Assembly (NCBI GenBank): GCA_022828425.1
Contig: CP094685.1
Location: 62,001-126,000 of the forward strand
DNA from: Candidatus Thiothrix sulfatifontis
GTDB lineage: Bacteria > Pseudomonadota > Gammaproteobacteria > Thiotrichales > Thiotrichaceae
Length of the DNA stretch: 64,000 nucleotides
Reading direction: 5' to 3'
Shown here: one piece after another, positions 1 through 7,280 of the stretch
Position numbering within the stretch: the first letter of the stretch is position 1
Layout: every line of letters starts with the position of its first letter
Program-made: the position numbers and the translations under genes
Notes under the pieces: generated by a model
Told to the model about the DNA's origin: nothing
Seen by the model: only the letters and a program-made list of their open reading frames with translations
The model's database searches: none

Positions 1-143
1 AAAGCACCAATCAGCAAGCCCACCAATGGATAAAATAAAGCTGCCCGCCCAAAATCCACTGCTTCCAGCTTCCCCAAATCCGGCACTGGAATACGGGTCA
101 GAAATGACAGCGCAAGGAAAAAATAGCGGGGTATATTATGCAT
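1..143 (-). CDS. cobS: Adenosylcobinamide-GDP ribazoletransferase, N-terminal fragment (cut by window edge)
   Basis: Only the first 47 or so codons are in the window; the gene runs off the left edge. The reading frame starts [20 protein letters not shown] and continues with a hydrophobic segment and FYPLVGLLIGA, which is the typical N-terminus of CobS, the membrane enzyme that joins alpha-ribazole to adenosylcobinamide-GDP in the last steps of cobalamin synthesis. The ATG overlaps the cobT stop codon (TGATG), so translation is probably coupled. The neighbours cobT and cobU are the other nucleotide-loop assembly genes, which supports the call. The remainder of the protein cannot be judged. Confidence 0.85.
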   Translation of the reverse strand, partial: MHNIPRYFFLALSFLTRIPVPDLGKLEAVDFGRAALFYPLVGLLIGA

Positions 144-1198
144 CACAATCGCGCTGCCGCTTCACCCGCCACCGCTGCTTCAGCAAACGTTGCCATGCGA
201 TTATGTAAAGCGCACGCCATGCGCAACAACGGCACAGCCAGCGCCGCGCCACTGCCCTCCCCCAACCGCATTTGCAAATCCAACAACGGCTGCAAACCCA
301 GAAAATCGGTTGCCAACACATGCCCCGGTTCGGCAGACGCATGACTGAGCAATAACCATTGCTGCACATTCGGCTGCTGTTGCACTGCCACCAATGCGGC
401 GGCGGTGCTGATAAAACCATCCACCACAATGGGAATGCCCCGTTGAGCCGCCCGCCAATACGCCCCGACCAATGCGGCAATTTCAAACCCACCGACGCAA
501 CGCAATGCCTCCAACGGCGCATTCAGGTGATGGCGATGCACATCAAGAATGCGTTGAATAACATTCACTTTATGCGCAATACCGGCAGCATCAAGCCCTG
601 TGCCTGCGCCGGTGGCGACGCTTGGTGCAACATCCAGCAAGGCACAATACAACACGGTCGCGGCGGTGGTATTGCCGATGCCCATTTCACCACCAATAAA
701 CAGGTGTGCTTTATTCGCATAGGCGCGTTCGGCAGCGGCGTAGCCTGCTTGCAGTGCAAGATTGAGCTGGCTGTGGGTCATCGCGGGGGCTTGCGCACTG
801 TTTGCCGTACCCGCACCGGCACGTTGACTGATCAGCCCTGCATGGTTTAGCGGGTCTTTGACACCGACGTCGATGATTTCCAGCGTTGCACCCAGCTCTC
901 GTGCCAGTACGCTGATAGCGGCACCACCGTTGAGAAAATTGTGCACCATTTGCCCAGTCACCCCTTGCGGGAAGGCGGATACACCCTCTTCCGCCACACC
1001 GTGGTCGGCGGCAAAAATACTGATGTGAACCCTATCGGCACGGGGGTTTTCACGGCCTTGCAGCGCTGCCAATGTCACTGCCAACGTTTCCAACCTGCCT
1101 AACGCGCCGCTAGGCTTGGTGAGTTGTTGCTGACGTTGTAAAGCAAATTCTCGGTAATGTTCTGTCGCGCTCGCGCAGGGTTCATTCAGCCAATCCAT
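143..1198 (-). CDS. cobT: Nicotinate-nucleotide--dimethylbenzimidazole phosphoribosyltransferase
   Basis: A 351-residue protein, the usual CobT length. It makes alpha-ribazole phosphate from nicotinate mononucleotide and dimethylbenzimidazole, the lower ligand precursor of cobalamin. Visible family motifs are [10 protein letters not shown] (about residues 28-37), [20 protein letters not shown] (about 63-82), [12 protein letters not shown] (about 168-180) and LGEGSGAAL near residue 314, whose Glu aligns with the catalytic base described for Salmonella CobT. It overlaps the 3' end of cobU by 17 bases and its stop codon shares a base with the cobS start, so cobU-cobT-cobS form one tightly coupled minus-strand unit. 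Confidence 0.95.
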   Translation of the reverse strand: MDWLNEPCASATEHYREFALQRQQQLTKPSGALGRLETLAVTLAALQGRENPRADRVHISIFAADHGVAEEGVSAFPQGVTGQMVHNFLNGGAAISVLARELGATLEIIDVGVKDPLNHAGLISQRAGAGTANSAQAPAMTHSQLNLALQAGYAAAERAYANKAHLFIGGEMGIGNTTAATVLYCALLDVAPSVATGAGTGLDAAGIAHKVNVIQRILDVHRHHLNAPLEALRCVGGFEIAALVGAYWRAAQRGIPIVVDGFISTAAALVAVQQQPNVQQWLLLSHASAEPGHVLATDFLGLQPLLDLQMRLGEGSGAALAVPLLRMACALHNRMATFAEAAVAGEAAARL

Positions 1199-1715
1199 TG
1201 AAATGTCCTTTTAATACCTGTGGCAAACCTGCCACCATGAACACCACCGTTTCCAGTTGTGCGGCTAATTGCTGATGCAAGCGCCCTGCGCTGTCAACGT
1301 AACGGCGCGTCAATTCGCCCAATGGCACGACGCCCAACCCCACCTCGTTACTGACCAACAGGGTATGCCCCGGCAAACGCGGGAGTGTCTGTAACAATGC
1401 GGTGGTTTCCGTTTGCAAACGTTGCTCGTCTTCCAAACACAGCAAATTGGTCAACCACAGTGTTAGGCAATCCACCAGCAACAGCCGGTGTGAAGCAGCA
1501 TGATGTTGCAGGGTGGCGGCAAGTGTTAATGGCTCTTCTACTGTCAGCCAATGTGCAGGGCGAGTAGCGCGGTGATGGGTAATGCGTTCTTGCATTTCAG
1601 CGTCATGCGCTTGCGCAGTCGCGATATAAATAACCTCGTGACCGGACTGTTGCGCTAACGTTTCGGCATAATGGCTTTTACCAGAACGTGCACCGCCGAG
1701 AATCAAAGCTTGCAT
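1182..1715 (-). CDS. cobU: Adenosylcobinamide kinase / adenosylcobinamide-phosphate guanylyltransferase
   Basis: A 177-residue bifunctional enzyme that phosphorylates adenosylcobinamide and transfers GMP from GTP to it. The N-terminal P-loop GGARSGKS lies at residues 7-14. The segment [12 protein letters not shown] at about 44-55 carries the conserved His and Arg region that accepts the guanylyl group, and [12 protein letters not shown] (about 80-91) and [11 protein letters not shown] (about 120-130) are further CobU signatures. It is the first of the three cob genes on the minus strand and overlaps cobT by 17 bases. The gamma-carbonic-anhydrase-like gene ends only 7 bases upstream of its start, so all may be cotranscribed. 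Confidence 0.95.
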   Translation of the reverse strand: MQALILGGARSGKSHYAETLAQQSGHEVIYIATAQAHDAEMQERITHHRATRPAHWLTVEEPLTLAATLQHHAASHRLLLVDCLTLWLTNLLCLEDEQRLQTETTALLQTLPRLPGHTLLVSNEVGLGVVPLGELTRRYVDSAGRLHQQLAAQLETVVFMVAGLPQVLKGHFNGLAE

Positions 1716-1722
1716 ACTGTTT

Positions 1723-2259
1723 TCACTCCGAGGCAGCCGTTCTTAGCGCCAACTTTGCATAGTAATTCGCCGAATAGCTGAAATATGCCCGCTCTTTTTC
1801 GGTCAGCGCCCGCGTTCGTTTGACCGGGTTGCCGACGTACAAATAGCCGCTTGCCAAACGCTTGCCCGGTGGAACTAAACTGCCTGCACCGATCATTACC
1901 TCGTCTTCGACCACTGCGCCATCCAGCACGATAGCGCCCATGCCCACCAAACAGCGGTTGCCGATGGTGCAAGCGTGTAACACGGCTTTGTGACCGATCG
2001 TGACTTCATCGCCAATCAGCAGCGGGCGACCTTCAGGCGAGGAATACGGGCCGCCGTGCGTGACATGCAGCACCGCGCCGTCTTGCACATTGGTCAAGTT
2101 GCCAATGCGAATGTGGTTGATGTCGCCGCGCACTACCGCCATCGGCCACACCGACGAACCTTCGCCCAAGGTGGTTTGCCCGCTGACATACGCCATCGGG
2201 TCGACGTAGGCGGTCGGGTGCAGCGTTGGGGTGTGGTTTTCAAAGGCTTTGACGGTCAT
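1723..2259 (-). CDS. Gamma-carbonic-anhydrase-like hexapeptide-repeat protein
   Basis: A 178-residue left-handed beta-helix protein of the YrdA/CaiE/PaaY-type gamma carbonic anhydrase family. The VVRGDINHIRIG segment, NVQDGAVLH and IGHKAVLHACTIG carry the hexapeptide repeats and the metal-binding His residues expected of the family. The ATG at 2259 is preferred over the in-frame ATG at 2268 and longer starts because it forms an ATGA overlap with the preceding reading frame (stop 2258-2256), and because family members begin close to this point (MTVKAFENHTPTLHPTAY). The preceding frame is a decayed ATPase gene, so the gene now relies on sequence that runs through a pseudogene. Real carbonic anhydrase activity is not certain for this family. 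Confidence 0.85.
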   Translation of the reverse strand: MTVKAFENHTPTLHPTAYVDPMAYVSGQTTLGEGSSVWPMAVVRGDINHIRIGNLTNVQDGAVLHVTHGGPYSSPEGRPLLIGDEVTIGHKAVLHACTIGNRCLVGMGAIVLDGAVVEDEVMIGAGSLVPPGKRLASGYLYVGNPVKRTRALTEKERAYFSYSANYYAKLALRTAASE

Positions 2260-2850
2260 GAATGGCATCCTAGGGGTGGTTTTTCTAACGCAAGCGATTG
2301 TACCAGCCACGCCTGCACCTGCGTATACGGCAATACCGTAAACGCACTGCGCCGTTGTGCTTCCGCCCCGCCGTACACCAATGTCATACCGGCAATCCGT
2401 TCACCCAAGGCAGTTTTTACCCGTGTGGCGGCTTGCATGGCATCGCTGGCAACCGTTTGCGCGGACTTGATTTCCAGCAGTTGCAATTTATCGCCGGTTT
2501 CCAGTAGCAAATCGGCTTCGTTGTGATTGGCATCGCGGTAGAAAGACAGGTTGGGTTTTGCACCTGCGTTATGTAGCGTTTTCAGCACTTCTAACACCAC
2601 GAGATTTTCAAACAAGTTGCCCCGCAGCGGGTGTGTGGGTAGATACGCGGGCTGGGTAATCCCTATTAGCCATGCGGCAAGCCCCACGTCGTAAAAATAG
2701 AGCTTGGGCGATTTGATCAGGCGTTTGCTGCCATTGCTGAACCAAGGCGGCAGGCGAAACACGTAACTGCACCAATTCACGCAAATCGCGCTGCACGTAG
2801 GTTTCAAAGTAATCACCCAACGCCACAGCAGGGTTGATAACAGTTAGCAT
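2256..2850 (-). pseudogene. Decayed AAA-family ATPase with DUF4143 domain (COG1373 type)
   Basis: Two overlapping minus-strand frames together give the C-terminal half of a DUF4143 ATPase. The upstream frame (from 2850) reads DYFETYVQRDLRELVQL, the start of DUF4143. The downstream frame reads SYVFRLPPWFSNGSKRLIKS, then SPKLYFYDVGLAAWLIGI and the C-terminal nuclease-like part (NEADLLLETGDKLQLLEIKSA). The two halves meet at about 2766, where the frame changes and the winged-helix stretch normally found between them is missing. The N-terminal AAA domain with its P-loop is absent upstream. I infer a truncated and internally deleted remnant. Intact relatives are widespread accessory ATPases with unclear roles. 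Confidence 0.8.
2273..2304. repeat. Direct repeat copy A (32 bp)
   Basis: By my count this stretch matches 3300-3331 at about 26 of 32 positions, starting with an identical GGGGTGGTTTTTC. In both places it encodes, on the minus strand, the C-terminal LALEKPP of two unrelated proteins (the ATPase remnant and the Nudix hydrolase). Confidence 0.5.
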
Positions 2851-3294
2851 AAATGTTGTGCCTAATTATCCAAGTATCACCAAAATGGGTAACTTTGTCG
2901 TCATCAATGTGGAGAAATAGCGCAATATCTACTATGTTGATTGAGTGATTGACGGTTTTCTCAAACCTGTTTTGGGAGGTAAGTCCGGTTGCTTTGGCAC
3001 AATCATCTACGGCGAGTTACGCCGGATGTAAAGTCTGTGGAGAGGTCGTGAGACCTGGGGGAGCAAGCGGTCGCCTCATCAGCGTAAAGCCCCCTGCTGT
3101 GGGAGTTTTAATGGCAATAACCAAGCCGTTCCTCTGGGCAACCTCGATGAAGCAGAAATCTGACAATAAATCTATCATGAGTAGGTTTGTATAGGTTCAG
3201 AATAACGGAGTATGTGGCGTTGAATCATGACGCACCCTGCAAATCTGAAGTAGTACTTCATTTTTGCATAGAATCAATCGCGCCAACAAGCGCA
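2851..3294. other. Intergenic stretch without an intact gene
   Basis: About 440 bases separate the ATPase remnant from the Nudix gene. The middle holds the TnpB-like remnant. The flanks (2851-2948 and 3195-3294) show no reading frame, no convincing promoter and no terminator to my eye. The region looks like a scar left by mobile-element decay. Confidence 0.6.
2949..3194 (+). pseudogene. Remnant of an IS200/IS605-family TnpB 3' end, possibly with its omega-RNA
   Basis: The frame has a TTG start directly after a stop and reads about 81 codons with no catalytic domain. Its end resembles the variable C-terminal tails of TnpB proteins: a CGEVVRPG segment, a glycine/serine-rich stretch and the closing SMKQKSDNKSIMSRFV. 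In IS200/IS605 elements this part of the tnpB gene overlaps the right-end guide RNA (omega-RNA). The DNA here (about 3000-3130) has local inverted repeats such as CGGCGAGTTACGCCG and GGTCGTGAGACC, as expected of a structured RNA. The TnpB RuvC domain is not present upstream. The assignment rests on pattern memory and would need a search. Confidence 0.5.
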
Positions 3295-3876
3295 TTAACG
3301 GGGTGGTTTTTCCAATGCCAGCCATTGTAAGGCAATGATTGCTAAGGATGCTTGGATTTTACCGGCTTTGAGCCATGCCAGCGCGGTGTGGCGCGGGATG
3401 ACGGATACGCGAATGTCTTCGTGTTCTTCGGGCAAGCCGTGGATGCCGGTGGGTACAGCGGATAAGTCGACGGGGGCGTAATACAGGCTGACGATTTCGG
3501 TGGAGCCGCCTGCGCTGGGGTAAAAGTCGATAATGTGTTCCAGCGTGTCGATGGTGCAACCGGCTTCTTCTTGGGCTTCGCGGCGTGCCACGTCTTCGTT
3601 GCTTTCACCGTCTTCGACGATGCCTGCGACGATTTCGACCATCCACGCGCCTTGGGCATCCCGCAAGGCAGCACCGGGGCGGAATTGCTCGATCACCAAC
3701 AGCGTATCGGCGACGGGATCGTGCAATAGCACGGCAACGGCATTGCGGCGCTCGAAAATTTCCCGCCTGACCGTCCCCGACCAACCGCCTGCAAACAGCT
3801 CGTGGCGGAATTCGTAGGCATCCACACGGAAAAAGCCTTTGTACAGATTTTGTTGGGAGAGGATGTCGAATTTCAT
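3295..3876 (-). CDS. nudF: Nudix hydrolase, ADP-ribose pyrophosphatase type
   Basis: A 193-residue protein with a complete Nudix box, GIVEDGESNEDVARREAQEE, followed by SAGGSTEIVSLYYA, a segment typical of ADP-ribose pyrophosphatases that hydrolyse ADP-ribose to AMP and ribose-5-phosphate. The N-terminal YKGFFRVDAYEFRHELFAGG also fits that subfamily. I chose the ATG at 3876 (MKFDIL); the longer frame to 3984 adds an atypical His/Ser/Pro-rich lead. The C-terminus ends LALEKPP, the same string as the neighbouring ATPase remnant, and the DNA there is part of a direct repeat. It stands alone on the minus strand between accessory genes. Confidence 0.88.
   Translation of the reverse strand: MKFDILSQQNLYKGFFRVDAYEFRHELFAGGWSGTVRREIFERRNAVAVLLHDPVADTLLVIEQFRPGAALRDAQGAWMVEIVAGIVEDGESNEDVARREAQEEAGCTIDTLEHIIDFYPSAGGSTEIVSLYYAPVDLSAVPTGIHGLPEEHEDIRVSVIPRHTALAWLKAGKIQASLAIIALQWLALEKPPR
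3300..3331. repeat. Direct repeat copy B (32 bp)
   Basis: This is the partner of 2273-2304. It covers the last codons of the Nudix gene. The pair brackets the ATPase remnant and the TnpB-like scar, so it may mark a past recombination event. Confidence 0.5.
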
Positions 3877-4135
3877 GGGATCTTGATGGTGGTTTGTGGA
3901 ATGGGCAGTGTGGAACAGGGGGGAGGGAATTGCAATTTTTTGGGCGGTGTAATGGGCACTGGCAGTGGGGCTTATGGTGGGCATGACGTAATTTTGGGTA
4001 GACGATCATTTTGACAATTTTTAGGCGTTAAAAATAACTCTTGTGATAGCGATCACTTTTTGAACAAGAAAAGTTTGTTAAAATCAGCTTTTATTTGCTA
4101 AAACGCTTAGAATACAAAAACTTGGAGGTTACTAA

Positions 4136-5122
4136 ATGCCATTACTATTTTGTAATATTTCTTGGATGCGTGAATATAGAGGTCACTATAGAATTGACTG
4201 TCAAGAAATTGATCAGCCTAAAAGAGGTGGAAGCTACGTTGATACTCATGGAGAAGCTCACGAATGCTGTAACTTTTTAGAAGACAAACGTGGAATTGTT
4301 TATGGACATGTTGAAACATGGAAAGGTGATGAAAATGGCTATGATGCTCAAATCAGAATTGAAAATTTAGGGGCTGATAAAAATGATACATATATTGATG
4401 GGGTAGATGTGATTTGGATAGCAACTCATCAAGAGGGGGGACGGCGAGTTATAGGATGGTACAAAAATGCCAGAGTCTATCGAGAGCGACAACATCATAA
4501 TAAAAATAAATATCCGACAAAACAACATGAAAGAGATAAAGTTAGTAGTTATAGAATTACAGCAAAACAAGAAGATATACATATGATGATTGAGGATCAA
4601 AGAAATTTGATAATAAATCCTAGTAAAAAAAGAAAAGGATTTCCGGGAATGAACTCTATTTTCTATCCTAGCAATTACAAAGAAAATAATGAGCTAACAG
4701 AGTTCTTAATAGAGCTAAATACTGAAATAGATAAAACCAGCAGAAAAGCAACTGATTCTTTTAACCCAGTTGAAGAAACTGACTCAGTTGAAGGAAGTTG
4801 GGATTTTGAAGGAAAATTACAGCTTAAACAACATCTTGAAAAAGAACGCTCGAAAAAACTTATTAAAGATTTCAAAAGTAAACTAACCAATTATTCATGC
4901 TCTATTTGTGGATTTTCCTTTGAAGACACTTATGGAACATTAGGATATGGTTTTATAGAAGCACATCATATAATCCCGATTGCTACACTTACGGAACAAA
5001 CTAAAATGTCACCATCTGATCTGATTGCTTTATGTTCTAATTGCCATCGAATGTTGCACCGATCAAATCCACCACTTTCAGCAAAGCAACTGCAAAGTTT
5101 GATTGGAAATCACAAAAAATAA
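4136..5122 (+). CDS. HNH endonuclease with an uncharacterised N-terminal domain
   Basis: A 328-residue protein. The C-terminal third is a zinc-type HNH nuclease: C255-x2-C258, then EAHHIIPI (H277-H278), then CSNCHRMLH (C300, C303, H304, H308). The N-terminal 150 residues start PLLFCNISWMREYRG and include DVIWIATHQ and RRVIGWYKNARVYR; I do not recognise this domain with certainty, and it could be a target-recognition module. A clear ribosome binding site (GGAGG, 7 bases before the ATG) supports the start. A TTGACA at 4011-4016 could be a -35 box but no good -10 is at the right distance. The gene is strikingly AT-rich compared with its neighbours, which suggests horizontal acquisition. A restriction or defence nuclease is the likely role. 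Confidence 0.85.
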   Translation: MPLLFCNISWMREYRGHYRIDCQEIDQPKRGGSYVDTHGEAHECCNFLEDKRGIVYGHVETWKGDENGYDAQIRIENLGADKNDTYIDGVDVIWIATHQEGGRRVIGWYKNARVYRERQHHNKNKYPTKQHERDKVSSYRITAKQEDIHMMIEDQRNLIINPSKKRKGFPGMNSIFYPSNYKENNELTEFLIELNTEIDKTSRKATDSFNPVEETDSVEGSWDFEGKLQLKQHLEKERSKKLIKDFKSKLTNYSCSICGFSFEDTYGTLGYGFIEAHHIIPIATLTEQTKMSPSDLIALCSNCHRMLHRSNPPLSAKQLQSLIGNHKK

Positions 5123-5184
5123 ACTGCAATTTTGTTTTATAATGGATGATGTAAAAGCCCGCATCTTTGTCCAATCTACTCCCC

Positions 5185-5214
5185 GATGCTCCCGTAAATT
5201 TAGACGGGAACATC
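5185..5214. terminator. Hairpin downstream of the HNH gene
   Basis: An imperfect inverted repeat with 11-base arms (GATGCTCCCGT and ACGGGAACATC, one mismatch) encloses the loop AAATTTAG. A following TAAAAT is not a strong U-tract, so it may be a weak terminator for the HNH gene or an element of the brnTA control region. Confidence 0.4.
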
Positions 5215-5226
5215 TAAAATCCGCTC

Positions 5227-5256
5227 TTGCGCTGCACTACAATGTAATTATATCAT
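5227..5256 (+). promoter_or_regulatory. Putative sigma70 promoter of brnTA
   Basis: TTGCGC (5227-5232) and TATCAT (5251-5256) are separated by 18 bases, directly upstream of the brnT ribosome binding site AAGG. BrnTA operons are known to be autoregulated by BrnA, so operator sequences are expected here, but I do not see a clean palindrome. Confidence 0.45.
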
Positions 5257-5262
5257 AAGGTC

Positions 5263-5559
5263 ATGAGCAGCCTGAAATTTGAGTGGGATGAACGCAAAAA
5301 CATCCTAAACCAGAAAAAGCACAATGGTATCTCCTTCAAAGAGGCGGAATCTGTGTTTGCCGATGATTTTGGTCTTCTTATCCCCGACCCAGATCACTCG
5401 GAAGGCGAAGAACGCTTCATCTTGATGGGAGTCAGTGCGTATTCACGGCTGTTAGTTGTCTGCCACTGTGAACGCGATCACGACACAATCCGTATCATTT
5501 CCGCACGAAAAGCAGACAAATTTGAACGACGGCAATATGAAGGTGGTCGCCATGCGTGA
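5263..5559 (+). CDS. brnT: BrnT family ribonuclease toxin
   Basis: A 98-residue protein beginning LKFEWDERKNILNQKKHNGI, the signature of BrnT, a RelE-fold type II toxin. FKEAESVFADDF, ERFILMGVS and the C-terminal IRIISARKADKFERRQYE also match the family; known BrnT toxins cleave RNA and stop translation. AAGG lies just upstream of the ATG. The 3' end overlaps the antitoxin gene by 8 bases, the standard toxin-first order of brnTA modules. The active-site basic and acidic residues appear to be present, so the toxin is probably functional. Confidence 0.9.
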   Translation: MSSLKFEWDERKNILNQKKHNGISFKEAESVFADDFGLLIPDPDHSEGEERFILMGVSAYSRLLVVCHCERDHDTIRIISARKADKFERRQYEGGRHA

Positions 5560-5761
5560 AACTTATGATTTTTCAAACGCCATCAAAAATCCCTACGCTA
5601 AACGGATGAAGCAACAAATCACCATCCGTATAGACCAAGATACCGTGGATTACTTTAAAGCAATGGCTGACGATAAAGGCATTCCTTATCAGAGCCTTAT
5701 CAATTTGTACCTGCGTGACTGTGCAAACACACACAAACAATTGGATATATCGTGGGCGTGA
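5552..5761 (+). CDS. brnA: BrnA family antitoxin
   Basis: A 69-residue protein with a ribbon-helix-helix type domain: KQQITIRIDQDTVDYFKAMA followed by GIPYQSLINLYLRDCA. BrnA binds and neutralises BrnT and represses the operon. The ATG at 5552 is chosen because AAGGTGG lies 5 bases upstream and because it gives the usual short overlap with brnT; earlier in-frame starts lie deep inside brnT. The C-terminal WA ending is common in this family. It faces hipA tail to tail with only 19 bases between them. Confidence 0.88.
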   Translation: MRETYDFSNAIKNPYAKRMKQQITIRIDQDTVDYFKAMADDKGIPYQSLINLYLRDCANTHKQLDISWA

Positions 5762-5780
5762 AAATCCCAACGAGCAAAGA

Positions 5781-7028
5781 TTAGCGAATCCCATCGAAAG
5801 CCGAGCGTAACCGCATCGCCTTACGCTCCGGCTGGTCAATGAATGTCCGCAAATACCCAATATCTTTACCCGACACCCCAAGACTCGCGAAAACCTGATC
5901 CCATTCCGCCACCACCGCCGCCACCTTGAACCACTCTTCAATCGCCTGCTCACGGCTCAACCCAAACAAACCACATTCCGACAGCGCGTTAGCCAATGTC
6001 CCCAGCGCCCCCTGCTTGCCAACCCCCATCTGCTGATAACCCGCGTTTGACGTATTCGGCAACACATCGAAAGCAGGCGCAAGCGACCAAAACCCCGCCT
6101 CAAACACAAACGCATGATTCTTTTCGTGATCGTCAGAATTCTCAATCAAGATATTGAACGCCATCCGCCGAAACAACTCCGCCCGCTGCTGCGCTTGCAC
6201 ATCCGCCGCCCCCGCTTGCAACAAAAACGCTGCCATTGCCCCATAGCTCAACTCATCCAGCGGCGCACCAAACCCCACCCCCGCCAACAACACCGTTTTG
6301 GCAGAAAGGGTACGCAAACGCTGGTTTGCCCGTCGGTCAAAGCGTTCAACCGCCACCACATGCCCAAAGAGTCCGGGCAGTGCCACCGAATGCGCCACAG
6401 TAATACCCGCTTGCGCCGCCAATCTCAGCGACGCATGTTCAATCAACCCAAGATCAATGTTTGCCCCACGCGGGAATTTGGCAATCCAGTCCTTGCCCGC
6501 CATCGTCACCAAGGCTTTGGGGTGCGCCCCGCCCATCGTTTTGGTCGTTCCCGCCATCAGCTTTTCCTGCTCGGTCAGGGGTTCATTCGCATCAATCCGC
6601 TCAATCAATGCCTGTAAAGCGTGAATCGAATCAGCACTCGGCAATGGCTCGCCCCGATGCGGCACATAACGGGATTGATCAACCGAAAACCCCAACGCCC
6701 CGAAACGGTGATCACCCGCGTAATACAAAAAGTCCAAAGCCGTTGCCCGTGGCGGGTTATCAATGAAACGGATTGCCCGCTCACCCCAACGGTCAGGCAT
6801 TGCATCATCCAACGCGCCAAACAACCGATCACGTACCGTGGGGGTCAGCACAGCGCGTTGCAACGGCATATCGCCCGACAACGGGTAGCCATTTGCCAAC
6901 CAACTACGCTCGTAGGTAAATGCCACACCGCGCCCGCCCAATGCCAGCGATGCCGTACCCACCCGCACGGGAGTCTGCGGATCAGTCAAACTCCAAACCG
7001 CTAACTCATTACCCGGTAGCACTTGCAT
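5781..7028 (-). CDS. hipA: HipA family serine/threonine kinase (toxin-like)
   Basis: A 415-residue HipA-like kinase. The glycine-rich TMGGAHPK loop (about 168), the catalytic segment NILIENSDDHEKNH (residues 292-305, DD at 299-300) and the metal-binding Asp in LAPAFDVLPN (about 321) are all intact, so it should be active. Classical HipA phosphorylates glutamyl-tRNA synthetase and causes growth arrest; the target here is unknown. The ATG at 7028 overlaps the ycgL stop codon (TGATG), so it is translationally coupled to ycgL. No HipB-type helix-turn-helix antitoxin gene lies on either side, which is unusual for a HipA toxin. A non-toxic HipA-like kinase is possible. Confidence 0.88.
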   Translation of the reverse strand: MQVLPGNELAVWSLTDPQTPVRVGTASLALGGRGVAFTYERSWLANGYPLSGDMPLQRAVLTPTVRDRLFGALDDAMPDRWGERAIRFIDNPPRATALDFLYYAGDHRFGALGFSVDQSRYVPHRGEPLPSADSIHALQALIERIDANEPLTEQEKLMAGTTKTMGGAHPKALVTMAGKDWIAKFPRGANIDLGLIEHASLRLAAQAGITVAHSVALPGLFGHVVAVERFDRRANQRLRTLSAKTVLLAGVGFGAPLDELSYGAMAAFLLQAGAADVQAQQRAELFRRMAFNILIENSDDHEKNHAFVFEAGFWSLAPAFDVLPNTSNAGYQQMGVGKQGALGTLANALSECGLFGLSREQAIEEWFKVAAVVAEWDQVFASLGVSGKDIGYLRTFIDQPERKAMRLRSAFDGIR

Positions 7029-7276
7029 CAACAAGACAACTCTTCATTCGGCGGCAATTGCAAGAAAAACCCATTCGCCTGCATCACCCGCCGCACTTCG
7101 CTGGCAGCAATGTTAAATTGCAACTGGCGCTCATCGTCCAGAAAAAACTCGAACGAAAATTCAGGCACGCCAAAAATCGTCAATAAAACCTCAGGGACTC
7201 GCGCAAAATTATCCCTTTCCGGCAGAAACAGGAATGACCCCTGTTTGCGCCGACTGCGGTAAACGTAGCATTGCAT
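7028..7276 (-). CDS. ycgL: YcgL domain protein
   Basis: An 82-residue protein beginning MQCYVYRSRRKQGSFLFLPE, with VPEVLLTIFGVPEFSFEF in the middle and ANGFFLQLPPNEE at the end. These are the marks of the YcgL family, small single-domain proteins common in Gammaproteobacteria. Reports for Pseudomonas link YcgL-type proteins to RNase D-like activity, but the role is not settled. It is directly followed by, and coupled with, hipA; the membrane-protein gene ends 5 bases upstream of its start. Elsewhere ycgL is usually next to rnd or minC, so this setting is different. Confidence 0.85.
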   Translation of the reverse strand: MQCYVYRSRRKQGSFLFLPERDNFARVPEVLLTIFGVPEFSFEFFLDDERQLQFNIAASEVRRVMQANGFFLQLPPNEELSC

Positions 7277-7280
7277 GGCG

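Noticed and set aside
6114..6617. Plus-strand frames across hipA
   Set aside because: They are shadows of the hipA coding strand with no start signals or family features.
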